Notes: generated by a model not told the origin, from the letters alone. A stretch of 64,000 nt of DNA from Acidobacteriota bacterium (GCA_021778315.1 JAJYCQ010000005.1:1-64000), one strand, 5' to 3'. Positions 37,347 to 46,605 are shown, counted from the first letter of the stretch. Numbers and translations are program-made.

Positions 37347-38495
37347 CTACTTCGTAGTCGACGCTCCGGCTGGTGCTTTCCCCGCGCCCGTGCCATCTGT
37401 CTTGGGGAAATATCCCGTGCGAGTCCGCACCTCCAGCCCCTTATATCCCTTGGCCTTGGCCTCCACATGGATCGTCCGGTATCCTCCGACCGAAGGCGGC
37501 TTCGACGAGTGATATTCAATCGTGTACTGCGCTCGGATATCCGCCGCCACCTCCTGCGCAATCCCGTCCACTTCTCTCAGCGACTTCGGGAAGAAAGCCA
37601 GCCCGCCCGTCTGATTCGCCAGCTCGGTCAGCACCTCGCGCGAGTGCCTCGCCTCGCCATGGCTCACGTCGTCGCCAAACAGCAGCCCGATGCAATAAAT
37701 CGCCGGGCCATCCAGGTCCTGCACGCGCCGGATCGTCGCCTCCAGCGTCGCACTCGACGCGTTATCGTCGCCATCGGTCACGATCAGTAATACCTGCTTG
37801 GATCGCTTCGCATTCTTGGACAGATAGTCCGCCGACGCGATCACCGCGTCATACAGCGCCGTCCCTCCGCTCGATTTGATGTAGCTCAAACCCTGCTGCA
37901 GCTTCGGAATGCTGTCGGTAAAGTCCTGGTCGATATACGCCTCGGAGCTGAAGTCCACCAGGAACGCCTCGTCCTTCGGGTTCGACAACTTCACCAGGTT
38001 CAACGACGCCGCATCCACCGACGCCCGCTTGTCATACATCGACCCCGAACTGTCGATCAAAATTCCCAGCGACACCGGAAGATCCTCATGCCGGAACCCC
38101 ACAATCTTCTGCAGCACGCCGTCCTCATACACATGAAACGCGTCCTCAGGCAGCGAGTCGACCGCGTGTCCCGTGGCATCGATCACCGACGCCTCCAGCC
38201 GCACCTCGGACGCATCCGCGCGCAGCGTAAACCGACCGTCTTCCTTGGTAATCACGCCTGCCTGCGGAGGAATCACGACCGTCGCAGCGGGAACTCCCCC
38301 CGTGTCCGGCGATGGCACCGGATCCGAATCCTGCGTCAGCGTCGCGGCATTGCGCGTCTGCACTGTAGGCTTCTGCGCCGCCGCGCTCTGGCTCGCCGGC
38401 GCCTGCGCCGCAACCACCTTCGGCCCGCCCGCTACCTGCACGGCAAGTACGACCATCCCTGCAATCCCGATCCAACCTCTACAGCGATGGTGCAT
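37347..38495 (-). CDS. VWFA domain-containing secreted protein (acidobacterial VWFA-related type)
   Basis: Exported protein of 382 residues with a signal peptide (WIGIAGMVVLAVQVAGG). A short beta-rich region (LEASVIDATGHAVDSLPEDA) precedes a von Willebrand A domain with a complete MIDAS: LIDSSGSM (DxSxS), the Thr in SGGTALYDA, and Asp in VTDGDDNASS. The layout matches the TIGR03436 group typical of Acidobacteriota, probably used for protein-protein contacts at the cell envelope. No adjacent MoxR-like ATPase was found. It is upstream of cysK on the minus strand, 71 bases away. Confidence 0.88.
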   Translation of the reverse strand: MHHRCRGWIGIAGMVVLAVQVAGGPKVVAAQAPASQSAAAQKPTVQTRNAATLTQDSDPVPSPDTGGVPAATVVIPPQAGVITKEDGRFTLRADASEVRLEASVIDATGHAVDSLPEDAFHVYEDGVLQKIVGFRHEDLPVSLGILIDSSGSMYDKRASVDAASLNLVKLSNPKDEAFLVDFSSEAYIDQDFTDSIPKLQQGLSYIKSSGGTALYDAVIASADYLSKNAKRSKQVLLIVTDGDDNASSATLEATIRRVQDLDGPAIYCIGLLFGDDVSHGEARHSREVLTELANQTGGLAFFPKSLREVDGIAQEVAADIRAQYTIEYHSSKPPSVGGYRTIHVEAKAKGYKGLEVRTRTGYFPKTDGTGAGKAPAGASTTK

Positions 38496-38773
38496 AGTAC
38501 CTCTCGCGACCTTGCTCGTTCAGCCCCCGGGACACCCCGAAGGCAGCAAAGCCGTTACTTCAATTTACGACAAGATTCGTATCGTTTGTTCTCCGTCGGA
38601 GTGTACCCGATTCCAAACCAATTCGTGTAGCTCGTCGCAGATTGCTCCGCGCCGCTCTGCTGCTTCAGACCGTTTCCCGCTCAACTGTTACCTCTGTCTG
38701 ATGCCACATCGCCACATCCAAGGTGCCTGACCTCCGCCATCGACCCGCTGAGCCAGTGTCAGTATGGGCTCGA

Positions 38774-38797
38774 AAACTCCCGCCGTCCGCGCAGGAC
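38774..38797 (+). repeat. 24-base interspersed repeat, copy 1
   Basis: A 24-base sequence identical to 52188-52211; its core is CGCCGTCCGCGCAGGAC. It ends three bases before the -35 box of the hppA promoter. A shorter match with one change (CGGTCCGCGCAGGAC) lies at 50128-50142, and another (CCGCCGTCCGCGCAGGA) is inside the porin gene at 48661-48677. The rest of the 38496-38913 gap holds no gene I can support. Confidence 0.7.
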
Positions 38798-38800
38798 CCG

Positions 38801-38829
38801 TTGACCCTGCGGTGGGCGTGTGCTCTAAT
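38801..38829 (+). promoter_or_regulatory. Predicted sigma-70-type promoter of hppA
   Basis: TTGACC (38801-38806) and TCTAAT (38824-38829) are separated by 17 bases, the optimal spacing. Both differ from consensus by one or two bases. The hppA start codon lies about 85 bases downstream, preceded by a strong AGGAGGAG ribosome site at about 38898. The 418-base upstream gap and the divergent VWFA gene are consistent with a promoter here. Confidence 0.65.
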
Positions 38830-38913
38830 TCGCGCGTTCATAAAATTGCACTTTTTTTGTTTCTGAGGTAGCACCATCCACTTTAAGACACGTACCAGGA
38901 GGAGCATCCTTCC

Positions 38914-41250
38914 ATGAATTTCGCAGCAGTCGCGGCAATTGTCTTCAGTTTTCAAGATGTCCAGTCCAGTACCTCGGACGCCACCCAAACGGTCGTCAAC
39001 AGCAGTGACAACATCTGGCTGTGGATCGCTCTCGGCGTAGGCTTCGTCGCCCTCATCGCCGCCTTCATCCTCGCCCGCATCGTTCTCGCCGGCGACACCG
39101 GAACCCCCGAGATGCGCAGCATCTCCGACGCCATCCGCGAAGGTGCCGAAGCCTTCCTCTCCCGCCAGTACCGCTCCATCGGCATTATGGCCGTGGTCCT
39201 CGCCGTCGTCATCTTCCTCGGCTACCGACTCTCACCCAGCACCCACGACATCGCGACCCGCACCGTCATCAGTTTCCTCGTCGGAGCCATCTGCTCCGGC
39301 CTCGCCGGCTTCACCGGAATGTACGTGTCGATCCGCGCGAACATCCGCACCGCCTCGGCCGCGCGCAACTCATTGAACGGCGCGCTCCAATCCGCCCTGC
39401 GGGGAGGAGCCGTCACCGGCCTCGTCGTCGTTGCCCTGGCTCTCATCGGTATCGGCGTCCTGTTCCTCGCCTTCGGAGGACTCAACGATCCCCGCCACGT
39501 CGTCTATGAGCTGGTCGGCTTCGGCTTCGGGGCCTCGCTCGTCGCCCTCTTCGCCCAGCTCGGAGGAGGCATCTATACCAAGGCCGCCGACGTTGGCGCC
39601 GATCTCGTCGGCAAAGTAGAAGCCGGAATCCCCGAAGACGATCCCCGCAACCCCGCCGTCATCGCCGACCTCGTTGGCGACAACGTCGGCGACTGCGCCG
39701 GCCGTGGAGCCGACATCTTCGAGTCCACCGCCGCTGAAAACGTCGGCGCCATGATCCTCGGAGCCGCGCTCTATCCCGTCTTCGGCATCAAGGGAATCCT
39801 CTTCCCGCTCATGGTCCACGCCATCAACCTGGTCGCTTCCATCATCGGCGTCGCCATCGTCAAGACCACCGACAACGAAGACCCGATGCGTGCCCTCAAC
39901 CGCGGCTTCTACGTCACCTCCATCCTCGCCCTTGCCGGCTTCGGCGGCATCGTCTACAAGATGCTCAACGGCCCCGGTGTCCAGCCTCTCTACCTCTTCC
40001 TCTGCGGAGTCATCGGCCTGGTCACCGCCTTCCTCTTCGTCTGGATCACGCAGTACTACACCGAGAGCCAGTACCGCCCCGTCCAGTCCATCGCCGAGGC
40101 CTCGCTCACCGGCCCCGCCACCAACATCATCTCTGGCCTCGCCGTCGGTATGGAAACTCCCGCGATGCCGGTCATCGTCATCTGCTCGGCGTTGCTGCTC
40201 AGCTATTACTTCGGCGTGAAGGGTCTCTCCGGAGTCCATCTCCCCGGAATCTCCAACTACGTCAAGGGCATCTACGGCACGGCCATCGCCACCATGGGCA
40301 TGCTCTCCTGCGCCGCCTACATCCTTGCGATGGACACCTTCGGCCCCATCACCGACAACGCCGGCGGCATCATCGAAATGTCCAACCAGCCTGACTCCGT
40401 CCGCGACAAGACCGACAAGCTGGACTCCGCGGGCAACACTACCAAGGCCCTGACAAAGGGTTATGCTGTGGGCTCCGCCTCGCTCGCCGCGTTCCTCCTC
40501 TTCTCTGCGTATCTTGAGGAGATCAAGTCCCTCGTCACCGCCAAGGTAGCCGCTGCCGGCCCCGCTGGCTTCATGCCCGAAGGCTGGTCCTTCACCAACA
40601 TCAACCTCGCCGAAATCCCCGTCTTCGCCGGTGCGATGCTGGGCGCTATGCTCGTCTACCTCTTCTCGTCGATGGCGATTAAAGCTGTAGGCCGCACCGC
40701 CCAGATGGTCGTCAAAGACGTTCGCGACCAGTTCCGAGAGAACCCGGGCATCATGGCCGGAACCTCCAAGCCCGACTACGCCCGCTGCGTCTCCATCGTG
40801 ACGGGTGCGGCACTCAAGGAGATGGTCCTCCCCGGCATCCTCGCCGTCGGTCTGCCGGTCGCCGTCGGTCTCATCTTCCGCAACTTCAGCAGCGTCTACG
40901 GAGCCGGTTCCGAAGTCCTCACCCGCACCGGCCTGCGCAACGTTCCCTCGATCAACGGCATCCCCGTCAACCTCGGAGGAGCGACCGCCGTAGCCGGTCT
41001 GCTCATGGTCGGCACCATCTCCGGAGTCCTCCTCGCCATGCTCATGAACAACGGCGGAGGAGCCTGGGACAACGCCAAGAAGTGGATCGAAACCGGCCAG
41101 TACGGCGGCAAAAAATCTGACGCCCACAAGGCCGCCGTCGTAGGCGACACCGTAGGCGATCCCTTCAAGGACACCGCCGGCCCCAGCCTTCACGTCCTCA
41201 TCAAACTCCTGGCCACGATCACCCTGGTACTGGCTCCACTCTTCCTCTAA
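38914..41250 (+). CDS. hppA: Membrane-bound proton-translocating pyrophosphatase, K+-independent type
   Basis: Hydrolyses PPi and pumps H+ across the inner membrane. The 778-residue protein has about 16 hydrophobic segments. The catalytic loops are intact: DVGADLVGKVEAGIPEDDPRNPA, then VGDNVGDCAGRGADIFES, and the C-terminal GDTVGDPFKDTAGPSLH. The position that separates the two classes is Lys511 in GNTTKALTKG; K+-dependent enzymes usually have Ala there, so this should be a K+-independent, H+-pumping enzyme. A strong AGGAGGAG site precedes the ATG. It is monocistronic between a predicted promoter and terminator, and could recover energy from PPi made by biosynthesis. Confidence 0.96.
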   Translation: MNFAAVAAIVFSFQDVQSSTSDATQTVVNSSDNIWLWIALGVGFVALIAAFILARIVLAGDTGTPEMRSISDAIREGAEAFLSRQYRSIGIMAVVLAVVIFLGYRLSPSTHDIATRTVISFLVGAICSGLAGFTGMYVSIRANIRTASAARNSLNGALQSALRGGAVTGLVVVALALIGIGVLFLAFGGLNDPRHVVYELVGFGFGASLVALFAQLGGGIYTKAADVGADLVGKVEAGIPEDDPRNPAVIADLVGDNVGDCAGRGADIFESTAAENVGAMILGAALYPVFGIKGILFPLMVHAINLVASIIGVAIVKTTDNEDPMRALNRGFYVTSILALAGFGGIVYKMLNGPGVQPLYLFLCGVIGLVTAFLFVWITQYYTESQYRPVQSIAEASLTGPATNIISGLAVGMETPAMPVIVICSALLLSYYFGVKGLSGVHLPGISNYVKGIYGTAIATMGMLSCAAYILAMDTFGPITDNAGGIIEMSNQPDSVRDKTDKLDSAGNTTKALTKGYAVGSASLAAFLLFSAYLEEIKSLVTAKVAAAGPAGFMPEGWSFTNINLAEIPVFAGAMLGAMLVYLFSSMAIKAVGRTAQMVVKDVRDQFRENPGIMAGTSKPDYARCVSIVTGAALKEMVLPGILAVGLPVAVGLIFRNFSSVYGAGSEVLTRTGLRNVPSINGIPVNLGGATAVAGLLMVGTISGVLLAMLMNNGGGAWDNAKKWIETGQYGGKKSDAHKAAVVGDTVGDPFKDTAGPSLHVLIKLLATITLVLAPLFL

Positions 41251-41268
41251 CTCAACTCCGCAAAAGAC

Positions 41269-41302
41269 AAAGGCCGCCGACTCATCCACGTCGGCGGCCT
41301 TT
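41269..41302 (+). terminator. Rho-independent-type terminator hairpin after hppA
   Basis: A perfect 13-base-pair stem: AAAGGCCGCCGAC (41269-41281) with GTCGGCGGCCTTT (41290-41302), and an 8-base loop. It lies 18 bases after the hppA stop. An A-run precedes the stem and a short T-run ends it, so it could work in both directions. The TIGR03435 gene begins 30 bases later. Confidence 0.85.
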
Positions 41303-41331
41303 GCATGTCGTCAAGAATGTATGGTTAGGCC

Positions 41332-42285
41332 ATGCCTCTGTCCCATAGTGCCTGCAGCCGAATCGCCCTTCTATTGTTGTACGTCGCAATCTGTCTGAGC
41401 TCGACCGCTGGAGTCGCGCAAAAAGATTCCGCCGTTCAGTCCCAGACAACGGACCAACTCGCGTTCGACGTGGCTTCAGTAAGGCCGAGCAAGGCAACCA
41501 AGCCGGACTCCAACGTTCCTCTCGGCGCCGGGAATGTCTACTCCTCAAGCAACGGTGTTTTAAGCGCGAAGAACTTTCCGCTGCTCGCGTACCTTGTATT
41601 TGCGTACAAGCTCACGGATTATCAGCAGGAAGCGATTGAGTCGACAGCATCTGATTGGGTGGTCTCAGACCGTTACACCATTGAGGCACGCACTGAGAAG
41701 CGCGATGTTACGAAAGACGAGCTGCGTCTAATGATGCGCTCGCTGCTGGCGGAACGGTTCAAGCTGGCCGTTCACTACGAGAAGCGAAAGGTGCGCGTCT
41801 TTGCCCTCAAACTGATCAAAGTCGACACGCTGGGACCGAAGCTGCAGCCGCATCCGAATGGAGCTACCTGTTCGGACCCATCTCTTAAGTCGACAGATGC
41901 CAACGACAAACCTGTTGCATTGCCTTTGCAGCCCTTGAAGGGCGGATTTCCCACTGTCTGCAATGGGATTCTTGGACTGCCCGCCAGCGCTCCAGACCGC
42001 TATAGCTTCGGCGCAGCCGACGTTCCCATGAGTCTGATTGCAAGCGCGTTATCAAGCTGGGGGGATCTCGGCCGCCCCGTTGTCGATCAGACCGGCCTTC
42101 CTGGTAAGTACGACTTCGTCCTCGACTTCACTCCAGACCCACGACCTTCCTACGCGACCATAGATTCCGGAGGCCCCGGCTTTCAGGAGGCTCTGAAACT
42201 TCAGCTAGGACTTCGGCTGGAAGCAGAACGAGCGCCCGTTGAGTTTGTGGTGATCGACCACGTGGAACGTCCCGATGAGAACTGA
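41332..42285 (+). CDS. TIGR03435 family protein (first copy)
   Basis: Member of a family greatly expanded in Acidobacteriota and other soil bacteria, with no established biochemical function. A signal peptide (IALLLLYVAICLSSTAGVAQ) is followed by the family hallmark LAFDVASVRPSKATK at about residue 45, then DWVVSDRYTIEAR, LMMRSLLAERFKLAVHYEKR and, near the end, RPVVDQTGLPGKYDFVLDF, which is the strongest signature. The 317-residue length is typical. A second family member lies 1.3 kb downstream, with a BNR protein gene between them. It shares little identity with that copy outside the signature motifs, so this is not a recent duplication. Confidence 0.9.
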   Translation: MPLSHSACSRIALLLLYVAICLSSTAGVAQKDSAVQSQTTDQLAFDVASVRPSKATKPDSNVPLGAGNVYSSSNGVLSAKNFPLLAYLVFAYKLTDYQQEAIESTASDWVVSDRYTIEARTEKRDVTKDELRLMMRSLLAERFKLAVHYEKRKVRVFALKLIKVDTLGPKLQPHPNGATCSDPSLKSTDANDKPVALPLQPLKGGFPTVCNGILGLPASAPDRYSFGAADVPMSLIASALSSWGDLGRPVVDQTGLPGKYDFVLDFTPDPRPSYATIDSGGPGFQEALKLQLGLRLEAERAPVEFVVIDHVERPDEN

Positions 42286-42423
42286 TCGGAACAAAAACCC
42301 GCCCGCCGCGATTCCCTCGTGAAAGATCGCGCAAACCTTTTCTTGCCGACCGCGCGTCTTTCCCCGCTATACTGATCCGCGACGCAGATCGACACTCCAC
42401 TCCTCCTCCCAAAGGAGCCCGCC

Positions 42424-43551
42424 ATGTCCTCCGTTCGCCTCCTCATCGGCACCCGCAAAGGCGCCTTCGTTCTCACCTCCGACGGCACGCGCAAATCCTG
42501 GAAGATCGACGGCCCCCACTTCCCCGGCTGGGAACTCTACCACCTCAAGGGCTCGCCCGTTGACCCGAACCGCATCTACGCCTCGCAGACTTCGGGCTGG
42601 TTCGGGCAAATCATCCAACGCTCCGACGACGGCGGCGCAACATGGAACCCCGTCAACAACCAGTTCACCTACGACGGCGTCCCCGGCACCCACCAGTGGT
42701 ACGACGGCACGCCACACCCCTGGGAGTTCAAGCGAGTCTGGCACCTCGAGCCCTCGCTCACTGACCCCGACACCGTCCTCGCCGGAGCTGAAGACGCCGC
42801 CCTCTTCAAGTCCACCGACGGCGGAGCCAGTTGGCAGGAACTCTCCGGCCTTCGCACCAACGCCACTGCCGCCGGCTGGACTCCCGGCGCCGGAGGAATG
42901 TGCCTCCACACGATCCTCCTCGACCCCACCAACCCCGACCGCATCGTCATCGCCATCTCCGCGGCCGGGGCCTTTCGCACCGACGACGCAGGCAAGACCT
43001 GGAAGCCCATCAACAAGGGCCTCCACTCCAAATACATCCCCGACCCCAACGCCGAGGTCGGCCACTGCGTCCACCACATCGCCATGAACCCGCGCACGCC
43101 CAACACCCTCTTCATGCAAAAGCACTGGGATGTCCTGCGCTCTGACGACGCGGGAGACCAGTGGACCAAAATCAGCGGCAACCTCCCCACCGACTTCGGC
43201 TTCGTCATCGACGTGCACTCGCACCAGCCCGAGACTGTCTACGTCGTCCCCATCAAGAGCGACTCCGAGCACTTCCCCCTCGACGGCAAACTGCAGGTCT
43301 TCCGCAGCCGCACCGGAGGCAACGAGTGGGAGCCACTAACCAAAGGCCTCCCGCAGCAGGACTGTTACGTCAACATCCTTCGCGACGCCATGGCCGTCGA
43401 CACCCTCTGTGATTCCAAGGAAGACTGCGGCATCTACTTCGGCACGACAGGCGGGCAAGTCTACTGCTCACCCAACGGCGGCGACACCTGGCAAGCCATC
43501 ACCCACGACCTCCCCGCCGTCCTCTCCGTAGAAGCCCAAACGCTCGCATGA
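42424..43551 (+). CDS. BNR/sortilin-like beta-propeller repeat protein
   Basis: A 375-residue cytoplasmic-looking beta-propeller of the WD40/YVTN/BNR-like repeat group often annotated as exo-alpha-sialidase or glycosyl hydrolase. BNR (Asp-box) motifs repeat at about 60-residue spacing: [46 protein letters not shown] and PNGGDTWQ. It opens [18 protein letters not shown] and has no signal peptide. The strong ribosome site AAAGGAG lies six bases upstream, and a TATACT -10-like box at 42368-42373 may drive it. There is no sialidase catalytic signature, so enzyme activity should not be assumed. The stop overlaps the next gene's start. Confidence 0.85.
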   Translation: MSSVRLLIGTRKGAFVLTSDGTRKSWKIDGPHFPGWELYHLKGSPVDPNRIYASQTSGWFGQIIQRSDDGGATWNPVNNQFTYDGVPGTHQWYDGTPHPWEFKRVWHLEPSLTDPDTVLAGAEDAALFKSTDGGASWQELSGLRTNATAAGWTPGAGGMCLHTILLDPTNPDRIVIAISAAGAFRTDDAGKTWKPINKGLHSKYIPDPNAEVGHCVHHIAMNPRTPNTLFMQKHWDVLRSDDAGDQWTKISGNLPTDFGFVIDVHSHQPETVYVVPIKSDSEHFPLDGKLQVFRSRTGGNEWEPLTKGLPQQDCYVNILRDAMAVDTLCDSKEDCGIYFGTTGGQVYCSPNGGDTWQAITHDLPAVLSVEAQTLA

Positions 43552-44333
43552 GGTCAGCATCATTGGAGTCCGGTTTCCGAAAGCATTTGCTCGTCGCATC
43601 CACGTCGCTCGCGATTGCCCTCGCGCTTTTGAACACCGGTCAGCTTTTATCGCAGACACCCCCTGCGCAGCCCTCGTCCTTTGAGGTCGCGTCCGTCCGG
43701 GCATCACCCGCCAACCACGCCTATACGTCGATCAGCCCCTCAGGGGCGGAGCGCTTCACCGCAACCAACACATCGCTGAAGCTTTTGATCGAGCTCGCCT
43801 TCGGACTAGACGGCAACCAAGTGACCGGAAAGATTGGCTGGCTCGATTCGGCCTTTTACGACATTCAGGCCAAGCCCCCCACGGATCAGGGTCTCACCTA
43901 CGAAGAGCTCCGACCGTTCCTCCAGAATCTGCTCGCCACTCGCTTTCATCTGGTGGCGCACCGAGAGACCCGGTACGTCTCCGGCTACTCCCTCGTGGTC
44001 GCCAAGGGAGGCTCAAAGCTAACCGCCGCAAAGGAAGCAACCACCGGAGGCTATATTCTCCCCAACGGAATCAAGAATCCCGGTGCATCCATGAAGACGT
44101 TGGCCAGCATGCTCGCTATACCCGCAGGACGACCGGTCATGGACAAGACAGGCCTCACCGGAACCTACTCCATCGATCTCAAATATGCTCCCGAAGGATC
44201 CCCGGACTCGGAGTTGCCCTCCATGTTTGCAGCCCTGCAAGAACAGCTGGGGCTAAAGCTCGAGCCGCAAAAAGATGTGCCCCTCCCCGTGCTCGTAGTC
44301 GACAACGCAGATAAAGTGCCTACCCCGAATTAG
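43548..44333 (+). CDS. TIGR03435 family protein (second copy)
   Basis: A 261-residue exported protein of the same acidobacterial family as the gene at 41332. The signal region ([19 protein letters not shown]) is followed by the hallmark [44 protein letters not shown] and [22 protein letters not shown] follow, and [19 protein letters not shown] is the C-terminal signature. It is shorter than the first copy, with a reduced central region. Its ATG overlaps the BNR gene stop as ATGA, so the two should be translated together. Function unknown. Confidence 0.9.
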   Translation: MRSASLESGFRKHLLVASTSLAIALALLNTGQLLSQTPPAQPSSFEVASVRASPANHAYTSISPSGAERFTATNTSLKLLIELAFGLDGNQVTGKIGWLDSAFYDIQAKPPTDQGLTYEELRPFLQNLLATRFHLVAHRETRYVSGYSLVVAKGGSKLTAAKEATTGGYILPNGIKNPGASMKTLASMLAIPAGRPVMDKTGLTGTYSIDLKYAPEGSPDSELPSMFAALQEQLGLKLEPQKDVPLPVLVVDNADKVPTPN

Positions 44334-44391
44334 CATCGAACTCAGCCGTACACCGGCTCTTTCATTCCGAACGCTCACCCGCAACCACCCC

Positions 44392-44643
44392 ATGCCCATC
44401 CTCCGCATCGACCTCCCTCTTCACCTCCGCCGCCTCGCCAACATCCCCACGCACGAGCTCCCGCTCGACGTCCCCTCCCCCGTCACCATCGCCTCCATCC
44501 TCGACGCCCTCGAAGCCCGCCACCCCATGCTCCGCGGAACCATCCGCGACCACGTCACCCTCCCCACCGACACTCCGCTCCCCGACGCCATCCTCACCGC
44601 CCGCGAGCCCCTCATCATCCTCGGAGCCATCGCCGGAGGCTAG
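44392..44643 (+). CDS. MoaD/ThiS-like ubiquitin-fold sulfur carrier
   Basis: An 83-residue protein fitting the MoaD/ThiS family. The middle holds VTIASILDALEARHPMLRG, the helix typical of MoaD, and the chain ends LIILGAIAGG. The C-terminal Gly-Gly is the reactive end that is adenylated and thiocarboxylated in this family. It has no cysteine. It starts 58 bases after the TIGR03435 gene on the same strand. No moaE or thiF is next to it, and thiG is on the other strand 2 kb away, so it need not serve molybdopterin or thiamine. I recall BNR-propeller genes often sitting next to such a carrier, which suggests it functions with the gene at 42424. Confidence 0.78.
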   Translation: MPILRIDLPLHLRRLANIPTHELPLDVPSPVTIASILDALEARHPMLRGTIRDHVTLPTDTPLPDAILTAREPLIILGAIAGG

Positions 44644-44655
44644 CTGTCAGCATCC

Positions 44656-44695
44656 CCACCGTCCTTTGCCCCCACCGTCGTCCTTTGCCCCCACC
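44656..44695 (+). repeat. Short direct repeat between the MoaD-like gene and DUF1015
   Basis: The 16-base unit GTCCTTTGCCCCCACC occurs at 44661-44676 and again at 44680-44695, 19 bases apart; a partial lead-in copy CCCCACC starts at 44654. This is a local duplication with two copies only. A TACAAT -10-like box (44729-44734) follows, 7 bases before the DUF1015 start codon. Confidence 0.6.
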
Positions 44696-44740
44696 ACGCG
44701 AAGCCTCTCGCCGTGCGCGTAGCACCCGTACAATAGAGGG

Positions 44741-46096
44741 ATGGCACGTCTGTACCCCTTCCGCGCACTCCGTTACGATCCCACCCGCGTCAACATGACC
44801 GACGTCGTCACCCAGCCCTACGACAAGATCACGCCTGCCATGCAGGACGCCTACTACGCCGCCAGCCCTTACAACCTCATCCGCGTCATCCTCGGCAAGC
44901 ATCTCTCCACCGACACCGACGCCGGCGAGAACGTCTACACCCGCGCGGCCTCTACTCTGGATGGGTGGCGCGCCGAAGGCATCCTCAAAGAGGAGACCGA
45001 GCCCGCCCTCTACGGATACTCCCAGACCTACAAAGTCCCCGGCACCGAGGAGGTCCGCGAGCGCCGCGGCTTCGTCGCCCTCGGCCAGCTCTACGACTAC
45101 GCCGACAAGGTCGTCTACCGCCACGAGCAGACCTTCCCCAAACACAAGTCCGACCGTCTCGCCCTCTTCAAGGCCACCCGCGCCTACTGCGAGCAGATCT
45201 ACATGCTCTACTCCGACCCCACCTTCACCGCCGAGCAGGCCATCTTCGAGTCCGGAGCCGCTCCCGACCTCCAGATCACCGACGAATACGATGTCCTCCA
45301 CCGCGTTTGGAAGGTCACCGACCCCACCCTCATCAACCGCGTCCTCGCCGCCATGTCCGACAAGTGGCTCCTCATCGCCGACGGCCATCACCGCTACGAA
45401 ACCTCCACCACCTACATGCACGAGCGCGCCGCCCAGCTGGGCATCGACCCCAACGCGCCGCCCACGAAATCCGACGCAGGCTTGCCGCAGCCAGCCTTCC
45501 CCGAACAAGCGATGATGATGACCTTCGTCAACATGGACGCCCCCGGCATCACCATCCTCCCCACCCATCGCGTCGCCTTCGGCCTCATCGGCTTCCACGG
45601 CCGCGAGTTCGCCGCCAAGGCCTCCGCCTACTTCACCGTCACCGAGATTGACCCTACGCCCAGCGGCCACTACCCCGGAGCCGACTCCCTCCTCCAGCGC
45701 CTCAACGACACCCCCGGCGTAGCCTTCATCGCGGCCACCCGCGACGGAGATTTCCTGCTCGTGCCGAAGCCCGAGGCCATCGCCCCGCTGCTCACCGGCC
45801 TCTCGCCCCGACAGCAGCAGCTCGACGTCACCCAGCTCCACAAAGTAGTCCTCGAAAAGCTCCTCGGCCTCAGCGAAGACACCGTCCGCGCCGGCTCCCA
45901 CGTCCGCTACCTCCGCGAAGCCTCCGAGGCCCTCGCCCAGGTAGGCTGCGGCAACGCCGACGTAGCCTTCCTCATCAAGCCCGTCACCCTCGAGCAGATG
46001 CGCGACATCTCCCTCAACCTCGAAGTAATGCCCCAGAAATCCACCGACTTCTACCCCAAACTCCTAAGCGGCCTAGCCATGTACACCCTCGACTAG
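44741..46096 (+). CDS. DUF1015 domain-containing protein
   Basis: A 451-residue soluble protein of the conserved DUF1015 family (also called the HTH-less, SpoOJ-associated group in older annotations); its biochemical role is unknown. It opens LYPFRALRYDPTRVNMTDVVTQPYDKIT and contains the diagnostic ADGHHRYETS, plus NMDAPGITILPTHRV. The rest is a complete single domain, with LLGLSEDTVR near the C terminus. It appears monocistronic; an AGAGGG ribosome site is very close to the ATG. No neighbour suggests a partner. Confidence 0.93.
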   Translation: MARLYPFRALRYDPTRVNMTDVVTQPYDKITPAMQDAYYAASPYNLIRVILGKHLSTDTDAGENVYTRAASTLDGWRAEGILKEETEPALYGYSQTYKVPGTEEVRERRGFVALGQLYDYADKVVYRHEQTFPKHKSDRLALFKATRAYCEQIYMLYSDPTFTAEQAIFESGAAPDLQITDEYDVLHRVWKVTDPTLINRVLAAMSDKWLLIADGHHRYETSTTYMHERAAQLGIDPNAPPTKSDAGLPQPAFPEQAMMMTFVNMDAPGITILPTHRVAFGLIGFHGREFAAKASAYFTVTEIDPTPSGHYPGADSLLQRLNDTPGVAFIAATRDGDFLLVPKPEAIAPLLTGLSPRQQQLDVTQLHKVVLEKLLGLSEDTVRAGSHVRYLREASEALAQVGCGNADVAFLIKPVTLEQMRDISLNLEVMPQKSTDFYPKLLSGLAMYTLD

Positions 46097-46116
46097 GAAC
46101 TCTTTGTTTTTTTGTT

Positions 46117-46140
46117 TGTCATTCCTTAGGAATCTGCTGT
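46117..46140 (+). repeat. REP-like palindromic element
   Basis: TGTCATTCCTTAGGAATCTG (46117-46136) plus CTGT. The centre ATTCC-TTA-GGAAT is a short palindrome. The same framework (TGTCAT, palindrome, ATCTGCT) occurs at 56627-56658 with a longer palindrome, so the two look like members of one dispersed family. A T-run (46104-46116) precedes this copy. Confidence 0.55.
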
Positions 46141-46206
46141 TTGATCGTCGTGCCGGGCACTGTCTCTTTCATTCTGCTCCAAGAAGAGTTCTGCTAGCAT
46201 TTGTTG

Positions 46207-46605
46207 ATGGCTGACATATCTATCGGTGGTGCTTTGGAGGGTATAAAATCTGCAGCCCAAATACTTCGTGCAGCGGATAAACTTCCAGAGTACGAAAAGC
46301 TGCTCGATGCTCAACAAAAGCTTCTCGACCTTATGGACAGGCTCCAGTCTTTATCGAAGCGAAATAAAGAACTCGAAGAGTCGCTTGACGCGATTAAATC
46401 TGATGGTGAGCGTGCAAAAGAGATAACTAGAGTGGGAGACGTCTACAAAGTAAGCGATCATGAATATTGTGTACGCTGCTGGGAAGTTGATAAGCGGTTA
46501 GGACCTTTGCTCTTCGAGAAGACAGAAACACAAGTGTGGCAACCTTATCGAGTTTTGGAATGCAGCCGCTGTAAACAAAAAGCGCGTATCCCTCTACCTC
46601 TATAA
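46207..46605 (+). CDS. AT-rich coiled-coil plus zinc-ribbon protein of unknown function
   Basis: A 132-residue soluble protein. The first half is a predicted amphipathic helix/coiled coil (about 15-75; LLDAQQKLLDLMDRLQSLSK with heptad-spaced Leu). The second half has two Cys pairs, CVRC and CSRC, about 36 residues apart, fitting a treble-clef or zinc-ribbon with the pattern CxxC-n-CxxC. Many bacterial genomes carry small proteins with this arrangement, of unknown role. The gene is clearly AT-richer than its neighbours and uses different codons, suggesting horizontal gain; a REP-like repeat precedes it. The in-frame start could be the TTG at 46201, but the ATG at 46207 is preferred. Confidence 0.7.
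   Translation: MADISIGGALEGIKSAAQILRAADKLPEYEKLLDAQQKLLDLMDRLQSLSKRNKELEESLDAIKSDGERAKEITRVGDVYKVSDHEYCVRCWEVDKRLGPLLFEKTETQVWQPYRVLECSRCKQKARIPLPL

Noticed and set aside
39370..41289. Long minus-strand frame (639 codons) antisense to hppA
   Set aside because: Composition dominated by E, D and G with no signal or domain; the opposite strand encodes an intact pyrophosphatase.
44654..44700. Possible CRISPR-type or large tandem repeat
   Set aside because: Only two copies of a 16-base unit separated by 3 bases, with no spacer-like variation or cas genes nearby.
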